NCBI RefSeq assembly: GCF_029581195.1
Contig: NZ_CP120737.1
Coordinates: 5,433,001-5,497,000 of the forward strand
Source: Solwaraspora sp. WMMD791
GTDB taxonomy: Bacteria > Actinomycetota > Actinomycetes > Mycobacteriales > Micromonosporaceae
Reading direction: 5' to 3'
Length of the DNA stretch: 64,000 nucleotides
The notes beneath the pieces were generated by a model. It did no database searches. It worked only from the letters and a program-made list of their open reading frames with translations, and had not been told where the DNA came from. Below are positions 33,760-41,908 of this stretch, in pieces. The translations under genes were made by a program, and so were the position numbers. Position 1 is the stretch's first letter. The number at the start of each line of letters is the position of its first letter.

Positions 33760-34191
33760 ATGGGAACGGTGGTCGACTCATCGCTTGCTGAGATGCTGCG
33801 CTCGCGCGGGCTACGGCTCACCGCGCAGCGCCAGCTGATCCTGGAAGCGGTGCACGAGCTGGGGCACGCCACCCCGGAGCAGGTGCACACGGCGGTCCGC
33901 GAGGTCGCCGCCGGCGTCAACATCACCACCATCTACCGAACGCTGGAGCTGCTCGAGGGGCTCGGCCTGGTCACCCACACCCACCTGTCGCACGGGTCAC
34001 CCACCTTCCACCCGGTCACCGACGACCAGCACGTGCACCTGGTCTGCCGGTCCTGCAAGTCGGTGGCGGAGATGGATCCGGCGCTGGCCGAGCCGCTGAT
34101 CACCGCGCTGGCCACCGAACGGGGCTTCCAGGTCGACATCGGGCACATGGCCCTGTTCGGCATCTGCCAGCAGTGCGGAGGCAAACGATGA
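33760..34191 (+). CDS. Fur family metal-dependent regulator (Nur-like)
   Basis: A 143-residue Fur-family repressor. The N-terminal winged helix includes LRSRGLRLTAQRQLILEAV and NITTIYRTLELLEGLGLV. The dimerisation and metal domain has HTHLSHGSPTFHPVTDDQHVHLVCRSC in pieces, with the structural pair VCRSC and C-terminal ICQQCGG (zinc site). Position next to ygfZ and near cysA and glnR matches the nickel-responsive Nur of Streptomyces, so a nickel role is the best guess; the sequence alone does not prove the metal. A TAGGAT -10 motif lies 7 bases before an in-frame GTG at 33769, so a leaderless start there is possible. ygfZ overlaps by 4 bp. Confidence 0.88.
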   Translation: MGTVVDSSLAEMLRSRGLRLTAQRQLILEAVHELGHATPEQVHTAVREVAAGVNITTIYRTLELLEGLGLVTHTHLSHGSPTFHPVTDDQHVHLVCRSCKSVAEMDPALAEPLITALATERGFQVDIGHMALFGICQQCGGKR

Positions 34192-35279
34192 TCGACCTGC
34201 CGGGTGCGGTGGACGTCGCCGCGATCACCCCCGGGTCCCGCGACGGCGGGGTGGCCGCCCACTACGGCGACCCGATGCGCGAGCAGCGCCGGCTGGACAC
34301 CGAGGTCGGGCTGGTCGACCGGAGCAACCGGGGCGTGCTGGCGGTGCCGGGCGCGGAACGGATCGGCTGGCTGCACACCCTCACCACCCAGCACCTGGCG
34401 ACGCTGCGGGCCGGGCAGGGCACCGAGCTGCTGGTGCTCTCTCCGCACGGCCACGTCGAGCAGCACGCCATGGTCGCCGAGGACGGCACCACCACCTGGC
34501 TGGACACCGAGCCGGCGATGGCCGACGACCTGTTGGCGTACCTGCTGAAGATGCGGTTCTTCACCCAGGTCGACCCGGCGGTGGTGACCGCCGACTGGGC
34601 GCTGCTGTCGCTGGTCGGGCCGGCGGCGGCCGACGCCGCCGCCGCGCTCGGCGTGACCGGGCTGGCCGCGCCGGACCTGCTGGCCGTGCCGGGGCCGAAG
34701 TTCGCCGCCGGGTCGCTGCCCGGTCGGCCCACCGCGCTGTACGCGGTGACGGCACTGCCAACGGACTCGCCGTACGCCGGCGGCTGGGCGCGTCGGGTGC
34801 CGCTCGGAGTCGACCTGCTGGTGCCCCGGGCCGCGATGGCGCAGGTGGTGACCGCGTCGACCGACGCCGGCATCGCCCCGGCCGGGTTGTGGGCGTACGA
34901 GGCGGTCCGGGTCGCCGCGCGTACCCCACGGGTGGGCCTGGAGACCGACCACCGCACGATCCCGGCGGAGGTCGGGCTGCTCGGGCCGGCGGTCCACCTG
35001 GACAAGGGCTGCTACCGGGGGCAGGAGACGGTGGCCCGGGTGCACAACCTGGGCCGGCCGCCGCGCCGGCTGGCGCTGCTGCACCTGGACGGGGTGGCCA
35101 GCGACATCCCGCCGGACGCCGGCACCCCGCTGACGCACGACGGCCGCGTGGTCGGGTTCGTCGGCACCGCCGTGCGCCACCACGAGCTCGGGATGATCGC
35201 GCTGGCGGTGCTCAAACGCAACGTGCCCGACGACGCCCCGCTGCGGGTCGGCGAGTTCGCGGCGGCCGTCGAGCCCTGA
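34188..35279 (+). CDS. ygfZ: YgfZ/GcvT-like folate-binding Fe-S assembly protein
   Basis: A 363-residue protein of the YgfZ family, distant from glycine cleavage T-protein. The signature KGCYRGQETVARVHNLG is intact at about residues 273-289; its Cys is needed for the folate-dependent role in iron-sulfur enzyme maintenance. Earlier segments DRSNRGVLAVPGAERIGWLH and LVLSPHGHVEQH fit the GcvT fold. ATG at 34188 overlaps the Fur-family stop (ATGA), so the two are coupled. The stop lies in a direct-repeat cluster. Confidence 0.9.
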   Translation: MIDLPGAVDVAAITPGSRDGGVAAHYGDPMREQRRLDTEVGLVDRSNRGVLAVPGAERIGWLHTLTTQHLATLRAGQGTELLVLSPHGHVEQHAMVAEDGTTTWLDTEPAMADDLLAYLLKMRFFTQVDPAVVTADWALLSLVGPAAADAAAALGVTGLAAPDLLAVPGPKFAAGSLPGRPTALYAVTALPTDSPYAGGWARRVPLGVDLLVPRAAMAQVVTASTDAGIAPAGLWAYEAVRVAARTPRVGLETDHRTIPAEVGLLGPAVHLDKGCYRGQETVARVHNLGRPPRRLALLHLDGVASDIPPDAGTPLTHDGRVVGFVGTAVRHHELGMIALAVLKRNVPDDAPLRVGEFAAAVEP

Positions 35280-35316
35280 CAAGCCTGACAGGCAGCCCTG
35301 ACCGTCGAGCCCTGAC
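35266..35316. repeat. 15-bp direct repeat at the ygfZ stop codon
   Basis: CCGTCGAGCCCTGAC at 35266-35280 (containing the ygfZ stop) recurs at 35302-35316. The 21 bp between them hold further partial copies of GCCTGAC and AGCCCTGAC. Confidence 0.7.
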
Positions 35317-35348
35317 CGGCCACGCAGCCGGCATGCGAAGATCCCGCA

Positions 35349-36185
35349 ATGACGACGACGACGTTGATCACGGTCGCGCCGACCGGTGCCGAGTCGGCCA
35401 AGCACGAGGTGCCGGCGCTGCCGGTCACCCTCGACGAACTGCTGCGTACGGCGGTCGAATGCGCCGCGATCGGCGCGGCGGTGATCCACGTCCACGTCCG
35501 TGACGACGACGCCGCCCCGACGCTGGACCCGGGCCGGTTGCGGGCGACGGTCGAGGCGCTGCGGGAGCGGACCGACCTGATCGTCCAGCTCTCCACCGGC
35601 GGCGCCGTCACCGACCCGGAAGCCGACCGGCTGGCGGTGCTCGACGCCGGCCCGGACATGGCGTCCTGCACGATGGGCACGGTCAACTTCGGCGACGACG
35701 TGTTCAGCAACCGGTGGGAGTTCATCGTCGAGCTGCACACCCGGATGCAGGACCGGGGCATCGTGCCGGAGTACGAGATCTTCGACCTGGGGCAGCTGGC
35801 CGCGCTGCAGCGGCTGCTGTCGCGGTACGGGCTGCCAGCCGGCGGCCACGTCCACGTCGACCTGGTGATGGGGGTCCCCGGCGGCATGCCCGGTACGGCG
35901 GCGGCGCTCGTCGCCTGCACCCAGGCGATCCGGGACCTGCCGGCGGGCACCACCTTCTCGGCCACCGGGATCGGCCGGTCCAGCCTGCCGGTGATGTTCG
36001 CCGCGTTGTCCGCCGGCGGGCACCTGCGGGTCGGCATGGAGGACACCCTCAGCTACGCCAAGGGCCGCCCGGTGGAGTCGAACATGCAGCTGGTGGCTCG
36101 TGCGGTCAGTCTGGCGCAGGTGGCGCAGCGGCCGCCGGCCACCCCGGCGCAGGCCCGGGAACTGCTCGGACTGGTCGCCCGGTGA
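35349..36185 (+). CDS. BKACE family beta-keto acid cleavage enzyme (3-keto-5-aminohexanoate cleavage type)
   Basis: A 278-residue TIM-barrel of the BKACE family, which condenses acetyl-CoA with a beta-keto acid to yield acetoacetate and a new CoA ester. Zinc-binding HVHVRDDD lies near residue 40, LIVQLSTGG and MASCTMGTVNFGDDVF follow, and HVHVDLVMGVPGGMPGT and VGMEDTLSYAKGRPVESN form the substrate end. The keto acid used is not evident. ATG at 35349. Its stop overlaps the asparaginase start (GTGA), implying joint use, perhaps in amino-acid breakdown. Confidence 0.88.
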   Translation: MTTTTLITVAPTGAESAKHEVPALPVTLDELLRTAVECAAIGAAVIHVHVRDDDAAPTLDPGRLRATVEALRERTDLIVQLSTGGAVTDPEADRLAVLDAGPDMASCTMGTVNFGDDVFSNRWEFIVELHTRMQDRGIVPEYEIFDLGQLAALQRLLSRYGLPAGGHVHVDLVMGVPGGMPGTAAALVACTQAIRDLPAGTTFSATGIGRSSLPVMFAALSAGGHLRVGMEDTLSYAKGRPVESNMQLVARAVSLAQVAQRPPATPAQARELLGLVAR

Positions 36186-37180
36186 GCGGGCCCGGCGCGG
36201 TGTCGGCTCCGGCCCGGTACGCCGGTGGGGTCCCGCTGGTCGAGGTGGTCCGGTCCGGTTTCGTGGAGAGTACGCACCGGGGGTCGCTGGTCGTCCTCGG
36301 TGCCGACGGCACCTGCCGGGAGCAGCTCGGTGACGTGACGTCGCCGGTGTTTCCCCGGTCGGCGAACAAGCCGCTGCAGGCGGTCGGCATGCTGCACGCC
36401 GGGCTGCGTCTGGCCGACCCGGCCGATCTGGCCCTGGTCTGCGCCAGTCACAGCGGCGAGGATTTCCACCTGGCCCGGGTGGCGGCGCTGCTGCGCTGCG
36501 TCGGGCTGACCGAGGCGGCGTTGCGGTGCCCGCCGGACCTGCCGATGGGTGAGGCTGCGGCGGCCGCCGTACTGCGGGCCGGCGGTGGGCCGAGCCGGCT
36601 GCAGATGAACTGTTCCGGCAAGCACGCCGGGATGCTGTTGACCTGCCGGGCGGCCGGCTGGCCGGTGGAGGAGTACTGGCATCCGGAGCATCCGCTGCAG
36701 GAGCGGATCCGTGACGCGGTGCAGGAGCTGGCCGGTGAGCCGGCGGCCGCCGTCGGCGTGGACGGCTGCGGCGCGCCGGTGCTCGCCGTGTCGTTGACGG
36801 CGGTGGCGCGGGCGTTCCTGCGGTTGGTGTCCGGGCAGCCCGGCTCGGTGGAGCGGACCGTGGCCGACGCGATGCGGGCGTACCCGGAACTGGTCGGCGG
36901 CACCGGCCGGCCGGACACCCGGCTGATGCGGGCGGTGCCCGGCCTGCTGGCCAAGGTTGGCGCGGAAGGTGTGCTGGCGGTCGCCGTACCGCAGGTGGGT
37001 GCGGTCGCGGTGAAGGTCGACGACGGGGCGATGCGGGCGGCGGTACCGCCGGTGGTGGCGGCGCTGCGTCGGCTCGGGGTCAGCGACGACGACGCGGCCG
37101 AGCCGGCGTTGGCGCAGCTCGCCGGGGCGGTGGTGGTCGGCGGCGGCCAGCCGGTCGGCACCGTACGGGCACTGCGCTGA
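36182..37180 (+). CDS. Asparaginase, thermolabile/AnsA-like type (COG4448)
   Basis: A 332-residue protein of the rhizobial-type asparaginase family. Conserved segments are VVRSGFVESTHRGSLVVL, FPRSANKPLQAVGML (with the catalytic Ser/Lys cluster), CASHSGEDFHL, MNCSGKHAGMLLTC and GVDGCGAPV. The Cys and His in CSGKH and DGCGAP are the metal-linked residues of this family. The GTG at 36182 overlaps the BKACE stop by 4 bp. The pair would turn asparagine and a keto acid into central metabolites, but the link is only positional. Confidence 0.86.
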   Translation: MSGPGAVSAPARYAGGVPLVEVVRSGFVESTHRGSLVVLGADGTCREQLGDVTSPVFPRSANKPLQAVGMLHAGLRLADPADLALVCASHSGEDFHLARVAALLRCVGLTEAALRCPPDLPMGEAAAAAVLRAGGGPSRLQMNCSGKHAGMLLTCRAAGWPVEEYWHPEHPLQERIRDAVQELAGEPAAAVGVDGCGAPVLAVSLTAVARAFLRLVSGQPGSVERTVADAMRAYPELVGGTGRPDTRLMRAVPGLLAKVGAEGVLAVAVPQVGAVAVKVDDGAMRAAVPPVVAALRRLGVSDDDAAEPALAQLAGAVVVGGGQPVGTVRALR

Positions 37181-37195
37181 CTGCCCGCCGCGCCC

Positions 37196-37260
37196 GGCGG
37201 TTCAGCGCGTGCGGTAGCGCGGCGGTTCAGCGCGTGCGGTAGCGCGGCGGTTCAGCGCGG
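37196..37260. repeat. 25-bp tandem repeat (2.6 units) spanning the hydrolase stop codon
   Basis: Units beginning GGCGGTTCAGCGCGTGCGG start at 37196 and 37221, with a 15-bp third at 37246. The stop of the minus-strand hydrolase (37252-37254) is in the third unit and is echoed downstream in both others. Confidence 0.88.
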
Positions 37261-38061
37261 TAGGGCGGCGAGGAAGTCGCGCAGTGCGGCGTTGACCTCG
37301 GCCGGGCGTTCCAGCGGCAGCAGGTGCGCCGCGCCGGGCACGTCGGGCAGCCGCCGGGCGTGCGGGATGCCGGCGGCGAGCAGATCGGCCAGGGTGCGGA
37401 TGTCCGGCACGTCGAGCGCGCCAGCGGCGACGAGCACCGGTACGCCGATCTCGCCGAGCCGCCGGGCCGCTGGCGGGTCGAGTTCGTGCTGGGTGACGTC
37501 GCCGAGTGCGGCTTCGGCGGCGAGGGCGCGTCGGTCCATTTCGTGGGCGAGGCTGAGCAGCCACGGGTCGACGTCGGCCGGCTGGCGGTGCGGGCCGACG
37601 ACCCAGAACCGGACCTCGGCGTCGGCCATCGCGTCCAGGTCCTCGGGGTCGACCTGCCCGACGAGGTCGTCCCAGAGCGCTTCGGTGGCGTCGGACCAGT
37701 CGTGGCCGCCGAGCGCGGAGCCGAACAGGGCGAGCCCGGTGACCCGGTCCGGGTGGGCGAGCGTGGCGTCGAGCGCCACCGCGCCGCCGAACGAGCAGCC
37801 GACCAGGGTGGCGCGGGCGACGCCGAGCGCGTCGAGCAGCCCGATGACGTCGTCGTGGTGGGCGAACGCCGCCGACGGCAGGTCGGATTCGCCGTACCCG
37901 CGCAGGTCCATGGCGATCAGCCGGGCCTGGCCCGACAGCGCCGCCAGCTGCGCCTGCCACATGCGGCGGTCGGCGATGCCGGCATGGATCAGCAGTACGG
38001 GTGGCCCGTCGCCGATCTCGTCGTAGTGGATCGTCGCGTCGCCTACTCGGGTCGATGCCAT
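37252..38061 (-). CDS. Alpha/beta hydrolase
   Basis: A 269-residue hydrolase. VLLIHAGIADRRMW holds the oxyanion region, and the nucleophile elbow is LVGCSFGGAVALD (Ser in GCSFGG). The acid is probably in LVAAGALDVPD, and GAAHLLPLERP carries the catalytic His. The cap region (DDLVGQVDPEDLDAMADAEV) resembles haloperoxidase or ester hydrolase relatives. Substrate unknown. ATG at 38061; divergent from the XRE gene at 38202. Confidence 0.88.
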   Translation of the reverse strand: MASTRVGDATIHYDEIGDGPPVLLIHAGIADRRMWQAQLAALSGQARLIAMDLRGYGESDLPSAAFAHHDDVIGLLDALGVARATLVGCSFGGAVALDATLAHPDRVTGLALFGSALGGHDWSDATEALWDDLVGQVDPEDLDAMADAEVRFWVVGPHRQPADVDPWLLSLAHEMDRRALAAEAALGDVTQHELDPPAARRLGEIGVPVLVAAGALDVPDIRTLADLLAAGIPHARRLPDVPGAAHLLPLERPAEVNAALRDFLAALPR

Positions 38062-38151
38062 CGTCCGGGGAGCCTAGCGGCGGCCGTCGGGGGCGGGCGA
38101 CCGGGTTTCGGGTGACTCCGGAGGAATCGCCGCCGGGTGACTCCGCTAACT

Positions 38152-38181
38152 TTCGCAAGCATTCGCTAGCAGAAGCAAGCA
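38152..38181. promoter_or_regulatory. Three phased 10-bp repeats, probable operator of the XRE-hbhA operon
   Basis: TTCGCAAGCA, TTCGCTAGCA and GAAGCAAGCA follow one another directly, 21 bp before the XRE start codon. Ten-bp phasing puts all three on the same DNA face, as expected for cooperative binding. Autoregulation by the XRE protein is inferred from position. Confidence 0.55.
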
Positions 38182-38201
38182 CCTCGGGCTACCGTCGAAT
38201 C

Positions 38202-38771
38202 ATGGCCACACCGAAGGACCTGCCTCGCGACATCGGGGGCTTCATCCGCGACCTGCGGCACAACGCCCGCATCTCGCTGCGTCAGCTCGCCGAGCAGGCC
38301 GGCGTGAGCAACCCGTACCTCAGCCAGGTCGAGCGTGGCCTGCGTAAACCCAGCGCCGAGGTGCTGCAGCAGCTCGCCAGCGCGCTGCGGGTCTCCACTC
38401 CGGTGATGTACCTGCGGGCCGGACTGCTCGACGACAACCACGGCCAGGGAGTGCTCGCCGCGATCGCGGCCGACCCGGACCTGTCGATGGCGCAGAAGCA
38501 GTCGCTGAGCCAAATCTACGAAACGTTCCGTCGGGAGAACGCCCGGCACGCCGAGACGCACCCCGACACCACGCCGCCGAGCGCCGCTGCCGCCGAGGCC
38601 GAGGACCAGGCGCTGCAGTCGGTGGCCGTCACCGAAGCCGGTGCCGCGCCCGCCCCGCCCACCACGACCCCGCCAGCGGATCCGCCCAAGAAGACCACCG
38701 CCCGGCGCCGTACGCCCCGCGCCGGGACCACCGATCAGGCCGCCGCCGCGGCCGAGGAGGAGCAGTCATGA
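38202..38771 (+). CDS. XRE family regulator preceding hbhA
   Basis: A 189-residue regulator. The HTH covers residues 10-65 (DIGGFIRDLRHNARISLRQL, EQAGVSNPYLSQVERGLRKP). A helical segment to about residue 110 (MAQKQSLSQIYETFRRENAR) and an Ala/Pro/Thr tail ending in basic KKTTARRRTPRAG follow. It closely resembles the Mycobacterium regulator encoded just before hbhA (Rv0474). ATG at 38202; the stop overlaps the hbhA start (ATGA). Confidence 0.88.
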   Translation: MATPKDLPRDIGGFIRDLRHNARISLRQLAEQAGVSNPYLSQVERGLRKPSAEVLQQLASALRVSTPVMYLRAGLLDDNHGQGVLAAIAADPDLSMAQKQSLSQIYETFRRENARHAETHPDTTPPSAAAAEAEDQALQSVAVTEAGAAPAPPTTTPPADPPKKTTARRRTPRAGTTDQAAAAAEEEQS

Positions 38772-39364
38772 GCCAGCCGAAGACCAAACGGATCCCCGCT
38801 CCGCTGTACGCCGTCGCCGGCGCCGGTGACCTGGCCTTCCAGCAGTTGCGCAAGCTGCCGACGGCCGTCACCGAGCTGACCGGCAAGGCCACCGTCACCA
38901 CCGCCGACCTGCGGACCAAGGCCGCGCAGAGCACCGCCGAGCTGCGCGAGCGGGCCAACAGCGGCACCGACCTGGACCGGCTGCGGACGCTGGCGCTGCG
39001 CAACCGGGACGCTGTCCTGGCCGGCGCGCAGGCCGCCAGCCAGCGGGCGATGGCGATCTACGGCACCCTGGTCGCCCACGGCGAGCGGGTCGTCGGCACC
39101 GGAGTCGTGCGGGCCGCCGACACCGTCACCGCCGACATGGAGGCCACCGAGGCCCCGGCCCAGGTGACCGCGACCACCCAGCGCGAGCCGGAGCCGACCC
39201 GGGCGACGGTCGCGACGGCCACCGAGGCCCCGGCTGCCACTGCCACCGAGGCCTCGACGGCGGCCGAGGCCGCGCAGGCCACCGCGCCGACGGCGGCGGC
39301 CGAGGCCCCGGCGAAGATCAACGGGTCGAAGCCGACCAAGCGGACCCGGCCCTCGACCAAGTAG
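38768..39364 (+). CDS. hbhA: Heparin-binding hemagglutinin-like protein
   Basis: A 198-residue protein. Residues 8-24 (RIPAPLYAVAGAGDLAFQQ) match the HBHA N-terminus, followed by a coiled-coil region to about 115 (LRTKAAQSTAELRERANS). The C-terminal tail is Ala/Thr/Glu-rich and ends in SKPTKRTRPSTK, much shorter in Lys than the Lys-Ala repeats that bind heparin in mycobacteria. So the adhesin function may be weak or absent; a surface or lipid-inclusion role is possible. Gene order XRE-hbhA-DUF2516 is the same as in mycobacteria. No signal peptide, as in HBHA. Confidence 0.8.
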   Translation: MSQPKTKRIPAPLYAVAGAGDLAFQQLRKLPTAVTELTGKATVTTADLRTKAAQSTAELRERANSGTDLDRLRTLALRNRDAVLAGAQAASQRAMAIYGTLVAHGERVVGTGVVRAADTVTADMEATEAPAQVTATTQREPEPTRATVATATEAPAATATEASTAAEAAQATAPTAAAEAPAKINGSKPTKRTRPSTK

Positions 39365-39430
39365 TTCGAGTTCGTCCGCGCCCCGGACGCAGGTGGCACG
39401 CGTCCGGGGCGCGCGGCATAAGCTTTGGTC

Positions 39431-39739
39431 ATGGACTCTGCCGCGCCGCTGTTCTATGCCGACGTTCGGTACATCCTCGACCTGGCGCTGTTCGTGTTCG
39501 CACTGGTGGTCCAGGGTGTCGCCCTGGTGCACTGCGTCACGCAGAAGGGCGAGGCGTTCCCGGCGATCGGTACCCTGCCCAAGGGCGCGTGGCTGGCCAT
39601 TCTCGGCATCTGTCTGCTGCTCACGTTGCTGTTCCAGGTCAGCCTCTTCGGGCTGATCGGGATCGCCGCCGGACTGGTCTATCTGCTCGACGTCCGGGTC
39701 GGGCTACGGGACATCTCCGACGGCAGAGGGTCCTGGTGA
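39431..39739 (+). CDS. DUF2516 family membrane protein
   Basis: A 102-residue protein with two to three membrane helices (VRYILDLALFVFALVVQGVA, AWLAILGICLLLTLLFQ, LFGLIGIAAGLVYLLDV). It is the standard neighbour downstream of hbhA (Rv0476 in M. tuberculosis). Function unknown. ATG at 39431. Its stop overlaps the GTG of the next hydrolase (GTGA), extending the operon. Confidence 0.85.
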   Translation: MDSAAPLFYADVRYILDLALFVFALVVQGVALVHCVTQKGEAFPAIGTLPKGAWLAILGICLLLTLLFQVSLFGLIGIAAGLVYLLDVRVGLRDISDGRGSW

Positions 39740-40626
39740 GAGATTTCCGTTGGCCGCCGCCACCTGACGGCGGCCCGCGCACGTACGGACCTGGACCGTC
39801 CGGCCCCCGCACCGGCCGACCGGCGCTGCCGGAGCCGGAGACCGACATCGTCACCACCGCACACGGCGTGGCGCTGGAACAGCTGATCACCGGTGCCGGC
39901 GAACCGACGACCGTGTTCGCCCACGGCCTGGCACACGGCATCGCCACCACCCGGCCGCTGGGCAGTGGAGTGGCCGGCCGCAAGGTCTTCTTCCAGTTCC
40001 GGGGGCACGGCCGCTCGGCGGCGCCGGACGGCCCGTGGGACTACCCGGACCTGGCCCGGGACCTGCGGGCGGTGGCGGACCTCTCCGGTGCCAGCCGGGC
40101 CGTCGGGATGAGCCTGGGTGCCGGTGCGCTGGCCCGGCTGCTCGTCGACAGCCCGCAACGGTTCGACCGGGTCGTGCTGTTCCTGCCGGCGGTGCTGGAC
40201 ACTGCCCGGCCGGTCTCGGCCCGGCACCGGTTCGCCGAACTGGTCACCGCCGTCAACGACGGTGACGTGTCCGGGGTGGCCGAGGTGATCGCCGCCGAGA
40301 CGCCGGTTCAGGTGCGCAACACGCCGGGCGCCTGGGCGTACCTGCGGACCCGGATAGACCAGTTGCTGCGCGACGGCCTCGCCACCGAGCTGGTGGATCT
40401 GGCCACGGCGGTGCCGGTGCCCGACCCGGCCGCGCTGGCAGCGGTCACCGCCCGGGTCCTGGTGATCGGCTGCGTCGGCGACGACCTGCACCCGGTCGAG
40501 ACCGCCGAGCGGTACGCCGCCGTGCTGCCTGACGCGACCCTGCACGTCTACGACCGTCCCGGCGTGCTCTGGAACCACCGGACCGACCTGCGGCAGCGGG
40601 TCAGCGACTTCCTGAACGCCCCGTAG
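39736..40626 (+). CDS. Alpha/beta hydrolase
   Basis: A 296-residue hydrolase with a Pro-rich N-terminal tail of about 35 residues. TVFAHGLAHGIATTRP, RGHGRSAAPDGPWDY and the nucleophile elbow AVGMSLGAGALARL (Ser in GMSLGAG) are visible. The acid is probably in IGCVGDDLHPVET, and the expected C-terminal His is in WNHRTDL. The last 26 bp overlap the end of the convergent MFS gene. It is fourth in the XRE-hbhA operon. Confidence 0.83.
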   Translation: MRDFRWPPPPDGGPRTYGPGPSGPRTGRPALPEPETDIVTTAHGVALEQLITGAGEPTTVFAHGLAHGIATTRPLGSGVAGRKVFFQFRGHGRSAAPDGPWDYPDLARDLRAVADLSGASRAVGMSLGAGALARLLVDSPQRFDRVVLFLPAVLDTARPVSARHRFAELVTAVNDGDVSGVAEVIAAETPVQVRNTPGAWAYLRTRIDQLLRDGLATELVDLATAVPVPDPAALAAVTARVLVIGCVGDDLHPVETAERYAAVLPDATLHVYDRPGVLWNHRTDLRQRVSDFLNAP

Positions 40627-41908
40627 CCGGGTCTGGCGACTTCCCGCCGACGGCGGCCACCGCCGCCGCGGCAACCGCACAGCACCCCGCGACGGCGGCC
40701 CACACGACCGTCCAACTGCCGGTGACCTGCTGCAGCACCGCCGCGCCGAGCGGGGCGAGCGCGGTCACCAGGGTCACCGGCACGACCAGCACCGCCGAGA
40801 TGGTCGCGAAACCGGTGGTGCCGAAGAACTGGCTGAGCAGCGTCGGTCGGGCGAGCGTGGCCACCCCGAAACCGAGGCCGAAGCAGATGATCCCGGCGAC
40901 CGCACCGACGGTCCCGCCGGCCACCGCCGGCAGTACCCCGGCAGCGACCGCCTGCACCGCGAACACTCCGGCGATGACCAGGGTCGGGGTCTGCCACCGC
41001 TGCAGCACCGTCATGGTGATCCGCCCGGCGACCGACAGCACGCCGAGCCCGCCGACGACCGTCGCCGCGAACGTGGCGTCGTGTCCGGCGTACTGCAGGA
41101 AGCTCACCAGGTGGATGGTGACGGTGACCAGCCCGGCGGCGTGCGCCACGAAGGCGGTGGCCAACAGCCAGAACCGGTGGTCACGCACGGCGCGCCCGAG
41201 CGCGGCCCGACCGGGATCCGGCCGGCGGTCGGCGCGGGGGCCACGCCGGCCACGTCCGAACCCGCCAGGTGCGACCGCCCGTCCCGGTGGTCGGCGGATC
41301 ACCGTGGCATGCAGCGGTACGGTGAGACAGCCGTGTACGGCGGCCAGGACCAGAGCGGTGACCCGCCAGCCGTACCGGTCGACGAGCAGCCCGGTCAGCG
41401 GCAGGAAGATCGTGCTGGCGAAACCGGCGACCAGGGTGACCGCCAGCAGCGCGGTCGGTCGGCGCGCGGCGTCGAACCAGCTGACCACCACGGCGAACGC
41501 CGACTCGTAGAGCACCAGCGCGCCGACCGCGCCGATCGCCGTCCACACCAGATAGAGCTCGGCCAGGGTGTCGACCCGGGAGAACCCGACCAGCGCCAGG
41601 GTGCCGGCGATCGAGCCGGCGGTCATCGAGGCACGGCCACCGTACCGGTCGAGCCAGCGCCCGACCGGCACCGCGAGCGCGGCACCAGCCAGCACCGACG
41701 CGGTGAAGGCGCCGGTCGCCTGGGTCGGACTCACCGCCAGGTCGGCGGCGACCGCCGGCAGGAAGACCGGGAACGAGTAGTACAGCGCGCCGTAGCCGAC
41801 GGTCTGGGTGACCGCCAGCGCCGCCACGATCCACCAGGCCCGACGGTACGGCGATCCGTCGCTGCCCCCGGTTACCGCCGGCGGCAGCGACGTGGCGACG
41901 GTGGTCAA
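40601..41908 (-). CDS. MFS transporter
   Basis: A 435-residue twelve-helix major facilitator. Helix 1-2 region YGALYYSFPVFLPAVAADL, the motif A-like segment VGRWLDRYGGRAS, and a central cytoplasmic loop rich in Arg/Gly (residues 205-235) before RDHRFWLLATAFVAHAAGLV are visible. Substrate unknown. The start is a TTG at 41908 that overlaps the stop of the upstream flavoprotein (TTGA), so the two are coupled and probably share a substrate. The 3' end overlaps the hydrolase on the other strand by 26 bp. Confidence 0.88.
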   Translation of the reverse strand: MTTVATSLPPAVTGGSDGSPYRRAWWIVAALAVTQTVGYGALYYSFPVFLPAVAADLAVSPTQATGAFTASVLAGAALAVPVGRWLDRYGGRASMTAGSIAGTLALVGFSRVDTLAELYLVWTAIGAVGALVLYESAFAVVVSWFDAARRPTALLAVTLVAGFASTIFLPLTGLLVDRYGWRVTALVLAAVHGCLTVPLHATVIRRPPGRAVAPGGFGRGRRGPRADRRPDPGRAALGRAVRDHRFWLLATAFVAHAAGLVTVTIHLVSFLQYAGHDATFAATVVGGLGVLSVAGRITMTVLQRWQTPTLVIAGVFAVQAVAAGVLPAVAGGTVGAVAGIICFGLGFGVATLARPTLLSQFFGTTGFATISAVLVVPVTLVTALAPLGAAVLQQVTGSWTVVWAAVAGCCAVAAAAVAAVGGKSPDPATGRSGSR

